Assembly (NCBI GenBank): GCA_963731125.1
Contig: CAVSVP010000024.1
Span: forward strand, 199,851-263,850
DNA from: CAVSVP01 sp963731125
GTDB taxonomy: Bacteria; Pseudomonadota; Gammaproteobacteria; Competibacterales; Competibacteraceae
DNA length: 64,000 nucleotides
Direction of reading: 5' to 3'
Position 1 is the first letter of the stretch. Each line of letters opens with the position of its first letter. A model generated the notes under the pieces. The model did not search any database. It was given only the letters and a program-made list of their open reading frames with translations, and was not told where the DNA came from. Positions 52,010 to 60,691 of this stretch are shown piece after piece. Position numbers and translations under genes: made by a program.

Positions 52010-53009
52010 ACGAATTCAAAATATTCTTGACTACTATCGCCTTCGGAGATCTTTGGGGCCAACGTCTTTTCTCAAAAACGTAAAGGACCTTGCTCAAACG
52101 TTTATATCACCAACCACTGTCGTCTTGTTCTACCCTCAGCGTCCAACTAAACAGAGTGTAGAGTATAAGCTATGCGCTCTGTTAGGGTATGCCGTCACCC
52201 GATACCCGAACAGACCAGTCGACGTCGTATTCAAGCGCTACGACACAACCGTTTTCGACCCTGCTATTTTATCTGAGCTCAATATTCCACAGTCTGCCAT
52301 TGTCAACAGTGAATCCATCGATATCAGCAAGAAACACGTTAATGATGTGTTTGAAAAGGTGTTCGGCTATCCGTTACGCGTAGATCCATTGAGGTATCAA
52401 GGGCGTATTGTCCAGAAATCGAACAGCAACGCCGCGCATGACGGCAAGATCCTCCAAGGCCCGTTGACGGAAGCGGATCTTGTTCCAGGCACGACGTACC
52501 AGAAGGCGATCGACAATACGAAAATAAGGCCCGGATATGCAGAGGTGTTTCGGGTGCCGATCCATGGTCAAACCATTCCAGTTACGTACCACAAGTTTCG
52601 GAAGATTGAAACACAGTTCACGAGCAACGGAGAGAATGCGTCATTAGTTGACCCAGCCAGTGTTTTTTCCAGCCAGGAACAAAGATTGCTGTTATCAATG
52701 GCAAGCTCAATGGGTACAGACTACTGCGAGGTTGATGTCTTGAGAGATACAGATGGTCGCATCTACGTTATCGATGTAAACAACACGCCATGGGGACCGT
52801 CAACTCTCAATGACGAAGATCGCATGAAGGCTCTCTCCATTATGACTCATTCCTTCGCTGCTCTGCTCAGGACAAAGCGGTTTCGGAGTCGGGAGATGGT
52901 CGCCATGTGCTTGAGGAATGGAGCGGCATCCTCCACCATAAGAAGGCGCTGCTGGTGGCTGATGCAATGGTTCGGCAGACGAACACGGCGCATGCGCCCT
53001 GGGTTTTGA
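51984..53009 (+). CDS. ATP-grasp-like protein with altered C-terminus
   Basis: Probable ATP-dependent carboxylate-amine ligase-type fold. ATG 51984, with GTGGAG about 10 bases upstream. Visible marks: an N-terminal basic helix (LRLFRERIQNILDYYRLRR), a FKRYDTT loop, RIVQKSNSNAAHDGKI, where the lysine of the ATP-grasp subdomain would lie, and near residue 255 the metal-binding segment YCEVDVLRDTDGRIYVIDVNNTPWGP, which is the typical E-x-D...(I/V)xD(V/I)NxxP end of ATP-grasp sites. After about residue 300 the sequence turns into an Arg-rich tail (ASSTIRRRCWWLMQWFGRRTRRMR) overlapping another open frame, so the natural end has probably been replaced. Confidence 0.65.
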   Translation: MIKLRLFRERIQNILDYYRLRRSLGPTSFLKNVKDLAQTFISPTTVVLFYPQRPTKQSVEYKLCALLGYAVTRYPNRPVDVVFKRYDTTVFDPAILSELNIPQSAIVNSESIDISKKHVNDVFEKVFGYPLRVDPLRYQGRIVQKSNSNAAHDGKILQGPLTEADLVPGTTYQKAIDNTKIRPGYAEVFRVPIHGQTIPVTYHKFRKIETQFTSNGENASLVDPASVFSSQEQRLLLSMASSMGTDYCEVDVLRDTDGRIYVIDVNNTPWGPSTLNDEDRMKALSIMTHSFAALLRTKRFRSREMVAMCLRNGAASSTIRRRCWWLMQWFGRRTRRMRPGF

Positions 53010-53060
53010 TTCCCAGTAAAGATCCTTTTTATTATGAGCTTGCTTTCGTCCGCATCATTT
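52862..53060 (+). pseudogene. Possible PPK2/polyphosphate phosphotransferase-like remnant
   Basis: In a different frame from the overlapping ATP-grasp gene the sequence reads VLEEWSGILHHKKALLVADAM and then VRQTNTAHAPWVLIPSKDPFYYELAFVRII. The T-x-(T/S)-x-x-x-APW-x-(V/L)-I-P-x-x-(D/N) pattern is that of the C-terminal part of PPK2 and polyphosphate:AMP phosphotransferases. There is no start and the rest of the domain is absent. It is a weak call based on one motif. Confidence 0.3.
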
Positions 53061-53115
53061 CGTCCTGGTGTGCGAGGGTAACTCGGCAACCCTTTCCTCG
53101 ATGCAGCCACCTTAG

Positions 53116-56100
53116 TTATGCTTCATGTTGCGCCCCGTTGCCGAGCAGGGTCTGCAGGCGGCTGGCCAGTTGGGCGCGGTGATAGGGCTTGCTGAGAAAG
53201 GCAAAGCCTTCTTCGGAAGAGTTGCGCGGGAGGAGGTTTTGTTCGGTATAGCCGGAGGTCAACAGCACCTTCAGCGCGGGGCGGCGGCGGCGGGCTTCGC
53301 GGGCGAGCGCCACGCCATCGCGCCCGCCGGGCAACACCACATCGCTAAAGAGCAGCGCCACCGCCGGGGTGTTCTCCAGTACGTGTAGCCCCGTGTCGGC
53401 GTCTTCGGCGGCCACCGTGGCATAGCCTAGGCTCTGGAGCAGACGTACGGCGAGCTGACGCACGCTGGGATCGTCTTCTACCACCAAAATGGTTGCTGTA
53501 AGGTGCTGGGACGCGGGGACGTCCTGGGGGGGTGCGGCGCCGGGAGCCTCGGTGGTGCTGGGGGCGGGGGGCAGATAGAGGGTAATAGTGGTGCCGTGAC
53601 CGGGTTCACTGTCCAGCTGCAGATGCCCGCCGGATTGGGTGACCAGCCCGTAGACCATGCTCAAGCCCAACCCGCTGCCCTTGCCGACGGCCTTGGTGGT
53701 AAAAAACGGCTCGAGCGCATGCTCCAACACCGCCGGGTCCATGCCCACGCCCGTATCACGGACGGTTAACCGCACGTACTGGCCCGGTTTGAGAGCCGGA
53801 TGCAGGTCGGTGTAGGCTGCCTCCAGCCACACGCCGGCGGTCTCCAGGGTGAGGGTGCCGCCGTTGGGCATGGCATCACGGGCATTGAGGGCCAGATTGA
53901 GCAGCGCGGTTTCAAACTGGCTGGCATCGATGACGGTGTACAGCGACGCCTCAGTGAGGCGCCGTTGCACCCGGATGGTCTCGCCCAGGGTGCGCTGCAG
54001 CAGCTCCATCATGTTGACCACCAAGGCGTTTAACTCCACGACACTGGCCCGCAGGGGCTGGCGCCGAGCGAAGGCCAGCAGGCGCTGCACCAGCGCTGCG
54101 CCGCGCTCGGCCGCCGCCAGCGACGGCCGGAGTAGTTCCTGGGCGTTGGGATGGGCGTGCAGTTGCTCGGCCAACAGTTCCAGATTGCCCAGGATAATGG
54201 CCAGCAAGTTGTTAAAGTCATGAGCCACGCCTCCGGTGAGCTGCCCCACCGCCTCCATCTTCTGGGCCTGGCGCAGATTGTCTTCGGTGAGCCGGCGTTG
54301 GGTCACATCCCGGGCCAGCACCGCCACCGCTTGTTTGCCCATCAACGGCACTTCCAGCGGTGCCATGCGCACCTCGTACCAACGCTTGCCGAGGTTGGCA
54401 ATCGGCAGTTCGTAATTCAGGGTTTGGGGCCGGCGGGTACGCAGGGTCTGGTCGATACCGGCCAAGACCTGGCGGGCAATGGCCGCCGGTAATACTTCAT
54501 CAACGCCTTTGCCGCGCAGCCGCGCGGGATCCGTATAGAGCCGGTGGGGTTCGGCGGTGAGAATCTCCAGGTAGCGCCCGGCTTCGTCCAGCACCAGCAG
54601 CACATCGGGCACGGCGTTGACCAGCGCGCGCAGGCGCGCCTCGCTTTCCTGCAGGGCCTGCTCGGCGCGTTTGCGCTCGCTGGTATCGGTAAAAAAGATC
54701 GATAACCCATCGGGGGCGGGATAGCAGTGGCACTCGTACCAGACCCGCAGGGGCGCATAGTAGCCCTCAAAGGTGACCAGCTGTTGCCGGGCCACGGCAC
54801 GGCGGAACTTGCGTTCAAACACCGAACCCCGCATGGCCGGACAAACCTCCCACAGGGGTTGGCCCAGCAGCGCCTGTGGGGACTGGCGCAACAACCGGGC
54901 CGCCGTGGGGTTGACATAGGTATAGCGCCATTCGCGATCCAAGCTCACGAAGCCGTCGGTGATGCTTTCCAGAATGCCCGTGACCCAGGCGTGGGCCTGA
55001 CGCAGGGCCTCTTCCGCCCGCCGCCGGGCGCGGATGTCGATGCCAATCCCCACCAAGGTCTCATCGGACAGGCGGATGGTGGCCCACAGGCTGTCCACTA
55101 CGCTGCCGTCTCGCGCAGTGACCTGCAGGTCCCGCCACCCGGGTTGGCAGGCGCGCAGCGCCTGCGCCACCGTGGTGCGGTAGGCAGGCTCCGGATAGCA
55201 CTCGGCCAGCCAGTCCACCTGCCGGGCCGTCGCCGTGGACCATCCCAGCACCCGTTCACACTCGGCGTTGAGCCGGAAGTCCTGCAGGCTGGGGGGATAC
55301 ATCACAATCATCACCGGAATATTATCCAGAATTCGCTGCAACAGCTCCCGTTCCCGCGCTAACGTCTGTTCGGCTTGTTTGCGCTCAGTGATATCAAAGT
55401 CAACGCCGATAACGCGCAGCGGTTGGCCCGCGGCGTTGCGTTTGAGTTCACCGCGCCCGGCGAGCCAGTGAACCAGTCCATTGGGGAAGACAATGCGAAA
55501 CTCTTCGTCCCAGCGGTCCGAGCCTTGCAACAGCGCAGTAACGGCTTGGCGCATCCGCTCTCGGTCCTCCGGGTGAATCAGGGTAAAAAATCGCTCGAGG
55601 GACACCGAGCCCGGCGTTGGTTCGAGTCCGAGCAGTTCACACTGACGGGCATCCCAGGTGACACGGTTGGTGGCAAGTTCCCAGAGCCATGTGCCCATGC
55701 GGCCACTGTCCAGTGCGAGACGTAAATGTGCCTCGCTGTCGCGCAACGCCTTTTCCATCTGCTTACGTTCCGTGATGTCGTGGAAGAACCCAGTGATATA
55801 TTCCACATGTTCATAAACTAGGTAGTTAGCCGAAACCTCAACGGGTATCAGTCGGCCTCCTTTGACCCGATGCGTGGTTTCAAAGACCAGAAACTGCTTT
55901 GCTTTCAGCTGGTCCCAGAATTCCCGGCAGACCGCCAGGGTAAAATGAGGGTTCCAATCCGGTATCGATGTCGTAAGCAGTTTTTCCTGAGTCCAACCAT
56001 AATGTTCGCAGGCGGCTTTATTTACCTGAACCAGCCGAAACCCCTGCGCAGGACTGATCACATATACCGGATCGCGTATGCTATCGATGAGAAACCGATA

Positions 56101-57789
56101 GAAATTTAGCATCTCTTCGGTCTGCTTACGGTCGCTAATATCGCGGATAATGCTTTGTAGAAACGGCTTGCCGTCGAGATCAATTCGCCGGGAGCTGACC
56201 TCGACGGCAAAGCGGGTACCGTCCTTGCGCTGATGCACCGTTTCAAACACCTGCCCGTCTGGGCGCGCCGCCTGGGCCATCTGCTCGGCGATCAGCGCCC
56301 GGGTTTCCGGGGCGCGCAGATCCCGAATGTGCAAACGGAGCAACTCCTCGTAAGAATAACCATAAGCTGTCACGGCACGGTCGTTGGCTTCCCTGAGCTG
56401 GCCCTGGCCGTTCAGCAGTAGGATAATATCGTTGGCGTGCTGGGTCAGGTAGTCAAAGCGCTGAGCCAGTGTTTGGCGTTCCCGTTCCTGTTGCTGGCGA
56501 TCCGCCAGAAAGCCGGCATGTTGCCGGCGCCACCAGAGCGCAGTGCCCATGCCCGCCCCGGTGATAAAAATGCCCACCACAATCGCCACCAACTGCATCA
56601 GCTTACGCAGCGGCGTGTAGACTTCTTGGGCGTCGATTTTAGCAATCAAAAACCACTGAGTTTCTGGGATTGGCTGCACTGCTGCCAGTACCTGGGTTTG
56701 GCGATAATCCATGCCTGCCACGATACCGGTTTGGCCCTGGACGGCTAGAGCTGACGGCAGCTGCGAGTTTTGGACAGGTAGACGCAATCGCAAAGCAGTC
56801 TCCTGGCGGTGGCGCAGTCCATTGAGAAATACCACCGCCTCACCTTCCCGGCGCACCAGTAGGGCTTCGGCACTGGCGCTGGGAGCGGGCCAGGTTTGCA
56901 GTAAGGGAAAGAGGTACTGCTTGGGATCAATCTTCAGTACCAGCGCACCAATCGGTTGGTCTTCATTAGCCGCTCCGCGACCCAAAGGAATAATCAGGTC
57001 CATGTCGATCCGGCCACCGACGATTTCCTGACGCCAGTGAAGGTCTGTCATAATCACCTGAGAGCTTGCCATGGCGTGCCGCGCAAGTGCCCGTCGTTGA
57101 GGATGGATCTGCGAGGTACCCACGCCCGATCGAACCTGGCCGCCGGCATCAAGCAGTACAACGGCTGCATAGTGGAATGTCTCCTTCAGGTGAGTTAACC
57201 ACGCCATCAGGCGCTGACTGTCTTCGGGGGAGGGTTTTGGTGTGTTAAGCCACTGCCTGACGGCCTGAGTGAAAAAGGGATCCTGGGCGATAAACTCTGC
57301 ATCGTTGCGCCGTTCCGTCAGCCAATGCTGAATTTCCTCCACCTTGTAATCAGCGATAGCCAACAGTTCAATTTCTGCTCTAGTCTGCAGGATCTTTTTC
57401 TGATGGGCATAGACCAGATAGCCCATTAAACCAATGGCGCCGGCCAGCAACACAAAGATCAGCACAGGCGTGCGCATCCCCTGCCAGAGGGACGGCGGCG
57501 CAGTAGCGGACTCCGTCCGTATGCCGTTGCTGCGTACAGTGGTCAGTGGCGATAGGCGCTCCGTCGTCAGGACATAGCCAATCAGGCCATATAGCAGTAG
57601 TGCTGTGGCCACTACGAACAACCAGCCTTTATACGCCTGCAGAATGGCCAAGGAGTATGGATAACCAGTCAGCTGTGCCAGCAAGACATCGGATGCATAG
57701 ATCCATATGCTGGCAACCAGTGCATAGCTGATGCTGATCTTTGCCGCCAGTCGCCATACCACCGTGGGTGTTGGACTCTTTAACTGCAT
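53116..57789 (-). CDS. Hybrid sensor histidine kinase with Cache-like sensor and about six PAS domains
   Basis: Membrane-bound signal transducer of about 1557 residues. ATG 57789 (MQLKSPTPTVVWRLAA) is preferred to TTG 57837. Order: TM segments at about 15-40, 50-80 and 105-130; periplasmic double-Cache-like region (about 135-395, TRAEIELLAIADYKVEEI to MDYRQTQVLAAVQPIPETQW); a further TM (about 400-425); then about six PAS/PAC repeats, several ending DITERKQ-like, to about 1210. The kinase core has the H box GQLTGGVAHDFNNLL, N box NLALNARDAM, G1 DTGVGMD and G2 GKGSGLGLS; the receiver (about 1460-1550) has the phospho-Asp in LLFSDVVLPGG and the conserved Lys in FLSKPYHRAQL. No response regulator with an output domain is adjacent. 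Confidence 0.93.
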   Translation of the reverse strand: MQLKSPTPTVVWRLAAKISISYALVASIWIYASDVLLAQLTGYPYSLAILQAYKGWLFVVATALLLYGLIGYVLTTERLSPLTTVRSNGIRTESATAPPSLWQGMRTPVLIFVLLAGAIGLMGYLVYAHQKKILQTRAEIELLAIADYKVEEIQHWLTERRNDAEFIAQDPFFTQAVRQWLNTPKPSPEDSQRLMAWLTHLKETFHYAAVVLLDAGGQVRSGVGTSQIHPQRRALARHAMASSQVIMTDLHWRQEIVGGRIDMDLIIPLGRGAANEDQPIGALVLKIDPKQYLFPLLQTWPAPSASAEALLVRREGEAVVFLNGLRHRQETALRLRLPVQNSQLPSALAVQGQTGIVAGMDYRQTQVLAAVQPIPETQWFLIAKIDAQEVYTPLRKLMQLVAIVVGIFITGAGMGTALWWRRQHAGFLADRQQQERERQTLAQRFDYLTQHANDIILLLNGQGQLREANDRAVTAYGYSYEELLRLHIRDLRAPETRALIAEQMAQAARPDGQVFETVHQRKDGTRFAVEVSSRRIDLDGKPFLQSIIRDISDRKQTEEMLNFYRFLIDSIRDPVYVISPAQGFRLVQVNKAACEHYGWTQEKLLTTSIPDWNPHFTLAVCREFWDQLKAKQFLVFETTHRVKGGRLIPVEVSANYLVYEHVEYITGFFHDITERKQMEKALRDSEAHLRLALDSGRMGTWLWELATNRVTWDARQCELLGLEPTPGSVSLERFFTLIHPEDRERMRQAVTALLQGSDRWDEEFRIVFPNGLVHWLAGRGELKRNAAGQPLRVIGVDFDITERKQAEQTLARERELLQRILDNIPVMIVMYPPSLQDFRLNAECERVLGWSTATARQVDWLAECYPEPAYRTTVAQALRACQPGWRDLQVTARDGSVVDSLWATIRLSDETLVGIGIDIRARRRAEEALRQAHAWVTGILESITDGFVSLDREWRYTYVNPTAARLLRQSPQALLGQPLWEVCPAMRGSVFERKFRRAVARQQLVTFEGYYAPLRVWYECHCYPAPDGLSIFFTDTSERKRAEQALQESEARLRALVNAVPDVLLVLDEAGRYLEILTAEPHRLYTDPARLRGKGVDEVLPAAIARQVLAGIDQTLRTRRPQTLNYELPIANLGKRWYEVRMAPLEVPLMGKQAVAVLARDVTQRRLTEDNLRQAQKMEAVGQLTGGVAHDFNNLLAIILGNLELLAEQLHAHPNAQELLRPSLAAAERGAALVQRLLAFARRQPLRASVVELNALVVNMMELLQRTLGETIRVQRRLTEASLYTVIDASQFETALLNLALNARDAMPNGGTLTLETAGVWLEAAYTDLHPALKPGQYVRLTVRDTGVGMDPAVLEHALEPFFTTKAVGKGSGLGLSMVYGLVTQSGGHLQLDSEPGHGTTITLYLPPAPSTTEAPGAAPPQDVPASQHLTATILVVEDDPSVRQLAVRLLQSLGYATVAAEDADTGLHVLENTPAVALLFSDVVLPGGRDGVALAREARRRRPALKVLLTSGYTEQNLLPRNSSEEGFAFLSKPYHRAQLASRLQTLLGNGAQHEA

Positions 57790-57979
57790 CTGAGAATAAT
57801 ACCTGTTAAAATTATATTTGATGAATCTGTTTATCAAGGACTGATGCCTTACCTGCTGCTCCTATCAGCATACCGTATGCTCAGCGGCTTTCCGATAGTC
57901 ACTGATGTTCTGCGATACTGGGTTATCACTCATTGACAGTCCGCCTTCAGAGCGGCTGGGTAATTTGGGAGGAGGTATC

Positions 57980-58186
57980 ATGGCCACCCAACACAAAGAT
58001 TCGATCACCGAGACTAAAGACGTTCCTCAAGCAGAGGCTAAGAAATCCAGACCCGGTGTGAAAGAGACGGCTGCTAAGACCACCGAGGCGCTGGAAACCG
58101 CTGCTGGAGCCGCCACCTCAGGTGTTCAGGCAGGGGCGCAACACGTAGCTGGCCTGGCCAAGCCTGGGGGCAGATGGCTCGCTTGA
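57980..58186 (+). CDS. Small Ala/Lys/Thr-rich protein preceding Hsp20
   Basis: ATG 57980 has a strong ribosome site (GGGAGGAGG). The 68-residue product starts MATQHKDSITETKDVPQAEA and is rich in K, T, A and E without hydrophobic core, so probably disordered. It ends at TGA 58184-58186, 13 bases inside the Hsp20 gene, in the +1 frame relative to it. Since small Hsp20 proteins often have such disordered N-terminal arms, this may be the front of a single Hsp20 gene broken by a frameshift at the GGGGG run at 58167-58171, or a short coupled leader ORF. Confidence 0.6.
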   Translation: MATQHKDSITETKDVPQAEAKKSRPGVKETAAKTTEALETAAGAATSGVQAGAQHVAGLAKPGGRWLA

Positions 58187-58515
58187 TGGAGGGCCTGTTC
58201 TCGCAGGCGTTTCCGCCGGTGGATATTATCGATCGCAATGACGAACTGCGAGTATATGCGGAACTTCCTAGAGTGCGTAAGGAAGATCTTAGCGTTATCG
58301 CCAGCGATACCGTTCTGACTATTAAGGGCGTCATTCGCCACGAACCGGTGGAGGGCGATTATATCCGCCAGGAGCTTCGCCACGGTTGCTTCGCCCGTAC
58401 CTTGGAGTTACCGGTGGAAGTCAATTCCTCCACCGGCAAAGCGAAGTTTCAGGATGATCGGCTGGAGTTGACGCTAACCAAGAGCACCAAAGACGTTACT
58501 CTAAAGATTGAGTAA
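58174..58515 (+). CDS. Hsp20/alpha-crystallin small heat-shock protein
   Basis: ATP-independent holdase chaperone. From ATG 58174 the protein has a short N-arm (MARLMEGLFSQAFPPVDIID), then the alpha-crystallin domain: NDELRVYAELPRVRKEDLSVIASDTVLTIKGVIRHE, and the end of the domain with HGCFARTLELPVEVNSSTGKAKFQDDRLELTLTKS, where the usual A-x-(F/Y)-x-(D/N)-G-V-L signature reads AKFQDDRLELTL. The C-terminal I-x-I/V anchor may be the DVTLKIE end. 113 residues is short; together with the overlapping preceding ORF the size would be normal (about 180). Confidence 0.88.
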   Translation: MARLMEGLFSQAFPPVDIIDRNDELRVYAELPRVRKEDLSVIASDTVLTIKGVIRHEPVEGDYIRQELRHGCFARTLELPVEVNSSTGKAKFQDDRLELTLTKSTKDVTLKIE

Positions 58516-58595
58516 CCATGACGGCCGCCCCGGTGGTGCCTCTCGATTTTTCAAGGGGCATTGTTCTGCGTGGAAGAGTGCTGTGCCAGCCAGAC

Positions 58596-58621
58596 AAAAA
58601 AAGCGTCACTAGCGTAGTGAC
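58596..58621 (-). terminator. Intrinsic terminator, minus strand
   Basis: Stem GTCACTA / TAGTGAC (58605-58611, 58615-58621, loop GCG), which on the minus strand is followed two bases later by seven T residues (A-run 58596-58602). It would end a leftward transcript such as that of the small gene at 58813-59037. Confidence 0.65.
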
Positions 58622-58812
58622 ACCTAATCCCATACTCCGCTACGGAGGCAAGGATAATTATACCTCAAGTTATTAAAAAAAATGACAAATAGGCTATGAC
58701 GTTTCTCGAGAGAGGCGGGCTTTGTTAGGTGACATGGGGTGTTTAGTATGCTTTTTGCCGATGGGCAGGACCCCAAAGCGACTGCACAACGATACGGAAA
58801 TGATCCTATTGA

Positions 58813-59037
58813 TTAAAGTTTTTCACCGATCGATAATTTTCCGGATTGTTCTTCGAAGGAGTGGCGATACGTATCCAGGCACACTTGTAAAGCCTCCAAG
58901 GCGGCTCGCTCAGCCGCCGCAGATTGGTTATCGACCTCCATGGATTCTACGGTGTTGCGCAACACGTTCAAAGCGTCATAAGCTGCTTTAATGGCTGCAT
59001 TAGTGTGCTTTCGGTTGGCTCTGTAGACAGCAATCAT
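58813..59037 (-). CDS. Small helical hypothetical protein
   Basis: ATG 59037 (MIAVYRANRKHTNAAIKAAYD) has GGAAGGAAA 8 bases upstream and is preferred to the ATG 57 bases earlier, which lacks a site. The 74-residue chain is predicted to be mostly alpha-helical with alanine-rich heptads (AAIKAAYDALNVLRNTVESM and ALEALQVCLDTYRHSFEEQSG), possibly a coiled coil. No family recognised. A minus-strand terminator lies about 190 bases downstream. Confidence 0.6.
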   Translation of the reverse strand: MIAVYRANRKHTNAAIKAAYDALNVLRNTVESMEVDNQSAAAERAALEALQVCLDTYRHSFEEQSGKLSIGEKL

Positions 59038-59474
59038 GGTGTTGTTTCCTTCCCTCAAAACGACCCCGATAGAGTGATGCTCAACAAGTTCCATAACGAA
59101 AATATTTTTTAAGTTTATGAATTATATGATAATTTATAGAATCCTATGATATCTTTACAAACTGCTGCTGGAATAATCCCCACCTTGACAGACGAGAATA
59201 GAGTAACAACGTGGATCGCAACATATTCACAATGACTTTTCAGTGCGAACTTTCCTTAAGTTTAACAGATGGAATGATACTATACTCCTGTTGCAGTCCT
59301 TTGACATTTCAATGAAGTCTTTATCTTCAATCCTCAGACAGAGTTTTTATCGAAATCAGCACCGGTAGCGATAATCGTAGCAAACGTCGGTATTCATAAG
59401 TTCATGGATCTGTCATCTGTTTCACATCTGGCCTTTTTACAATGCAAACTTCTCGGCCATGTCAGGGAAAACCG
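59038..59474. other. AT-rich intergenic region
   Basis: Divergent spacer between the small helical protein (leftward) and the phasin-like gene (rightward). It includes a possible -35 hexamer TTGACA near 59184. No gene, hairpin or repeat that I can support. Confidence 0.5.
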
Positions 59475-60020
59475 ATGATAAATTTGCAGCAGCAACGTCA
59501 AGCGACCATCGATACCGACTTTGCTGTCCGGCAACGCATGCTGGACAACTACCTTAGCCTGTCGCAGTGCTTTCAGCCGTGGACAGCCGACGAGAAATTC
59601 GTGGCACGGTGGCAGGAATTGGCGGAAAGATCCTTCCAAATCGGGGAGGTTCAGGTCAAAGGCGTTATGGAAACCCAACTCAAGGGCCTGGTAACGACCC
59701 AGTCCTTATGGAGCCGTTACTGGCTGAATAGCTTCAATCCGCTAAACCATTTTGCCACGCTGACCCAGCATTGGGTTCAGCATAATCAGCGGCTGTTCGA
59801 AGATGGCAGCAAATCCTATGCACAGGCCATGCAGGGATCTCTGGAAGCCAGTGAGCAATGCGATATGCGGGAAATGAGGGATACTTGGAACGACACCCTA
59901 CAACGGGCGATGGATTCGCTGGAAGAATTCTGCCGTAAAGCGTCAGAAACGCAACAGGCGACCCTGCAACGCTTGGAAGAAATCACGGGCCAATTGCATC
60001 CTGAGGATCAGGCTGCCTAA
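59475..60020 (+). CDS. Phasin-like helical protein
   Basis: ATG 59475 follows CAGGGAAAAC; the upstream ATG 59442 is less likely. 181 residues, almost wholly amphipathic helix, with no signal or membrane segment. The pattern WQELAERSFQIGEVQVKGVM, then LTQHWVQHNQRLFEDGSKSYAQAMQ and a long glutamine/glutamate-rich helix (SLEEFCRKASETQQATLQRLEEITGQL), resembles phasins that coat polyhydroxyalkanoate granules, but no PHA gene is nearby and helix composition alone could mislead. Confidence 0.55.
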   Translation: MINLQQQRQATIDTDFAVRQRMLDNYLSLSQCFQPWTADEKFVARWQELAERSFQIGEVQVKGVMETQLKGLVTTQSLWSRYWLNSFNPLNHFATLTQHWVQHNQRLFEDGSKSYAQAMQGSLEASEQCDMREMRDTWNDTLQRAMDSLEEFCRKASETQQATLQRLEEITGQLHPEDQAA

Positions 60021-60088
60021 TCACCCTGGATCAATGGCGCCAAGTCAGGCTTCATAAGGATGGTGCAAGGCAAAAGCGAGGGGTAGCG

Positions 60089-60485
60089 TCAGCGGGATCT
60101 CTCGCCCGATGTGGCATATATCCATCCCCGCCGTGCGAGTCCCTTTTCGATTTCCACGGCGATTAACACCACCCAGGGCAGCAGCAGGCAAACCGCCAGT
60201 TCCTGAATATCGGCCCGTTTCAGGGTCGGTGCATCGTTCACCCCGTCACCGATCATGGCCACAAACTCGCCGCTTTCCTGTAAGGTTTGCACCAGGGTAA
60301 TTTTCTGCGCCGGCATCACCCGGGCATAGACCCGGGTTTCCCGGATACCGTGCTGAACTTCCGCGGCGCAGGCCTGCGCGAGTTCCCTGCCGGTGAGTAC
60401 GCGGTCAGAGCATTTCGCGATACCTAAGCGCACCGCCATGGCTCTTGCCGTGGCGGGATGATCGCCGGTGACTGATTGCGCATGC
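60089..60485 (-). pseudogene. P-type cation ATPase remnant with internal deletion
   Basis: The minus strand carries the P-domain end of a cation-transporting ATPase: SVTGDHPATARAMAVRLGIA, then VYARVMPAQKITLVQTLQESG and the hinge motif VAMIGDGVNDAPTLKRADI. It then jumps straight to a C-terminal membrane helix (LAVCLLLPWVVLIAVEIEK) and stops. The region between, with several transmembrane helices, is deleted, and the catalytic DKTGT part is not in the window side upstream. The gene start is absent, so it is non-functional. Confidence 0.8.
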
Positions 60486-60691
60486 CGGTTGTGTGACTGT
60501 GTTCAGATAGTCGCTCGATTTTACTTTGTCGCTGCTAGGGGTTGGGTAAGCCAGTGAGTTCCAGCTTACTGATGGGGCTACGGCAGAAATCTGTTATGTC
60601 GCGATTTCGGCTAGCGTTCAACTATTAGGGTGACCGTTATGAGAACGACTGGAACTCAAGTAACAACGAAACGTGGTTAGTTTCGCTTAAA

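Noticed and set aside
54727..55362. Plus-strand open frames inside the sensor kinase
   Set aside because: Shadows of the PAS-kinase coding sequence.
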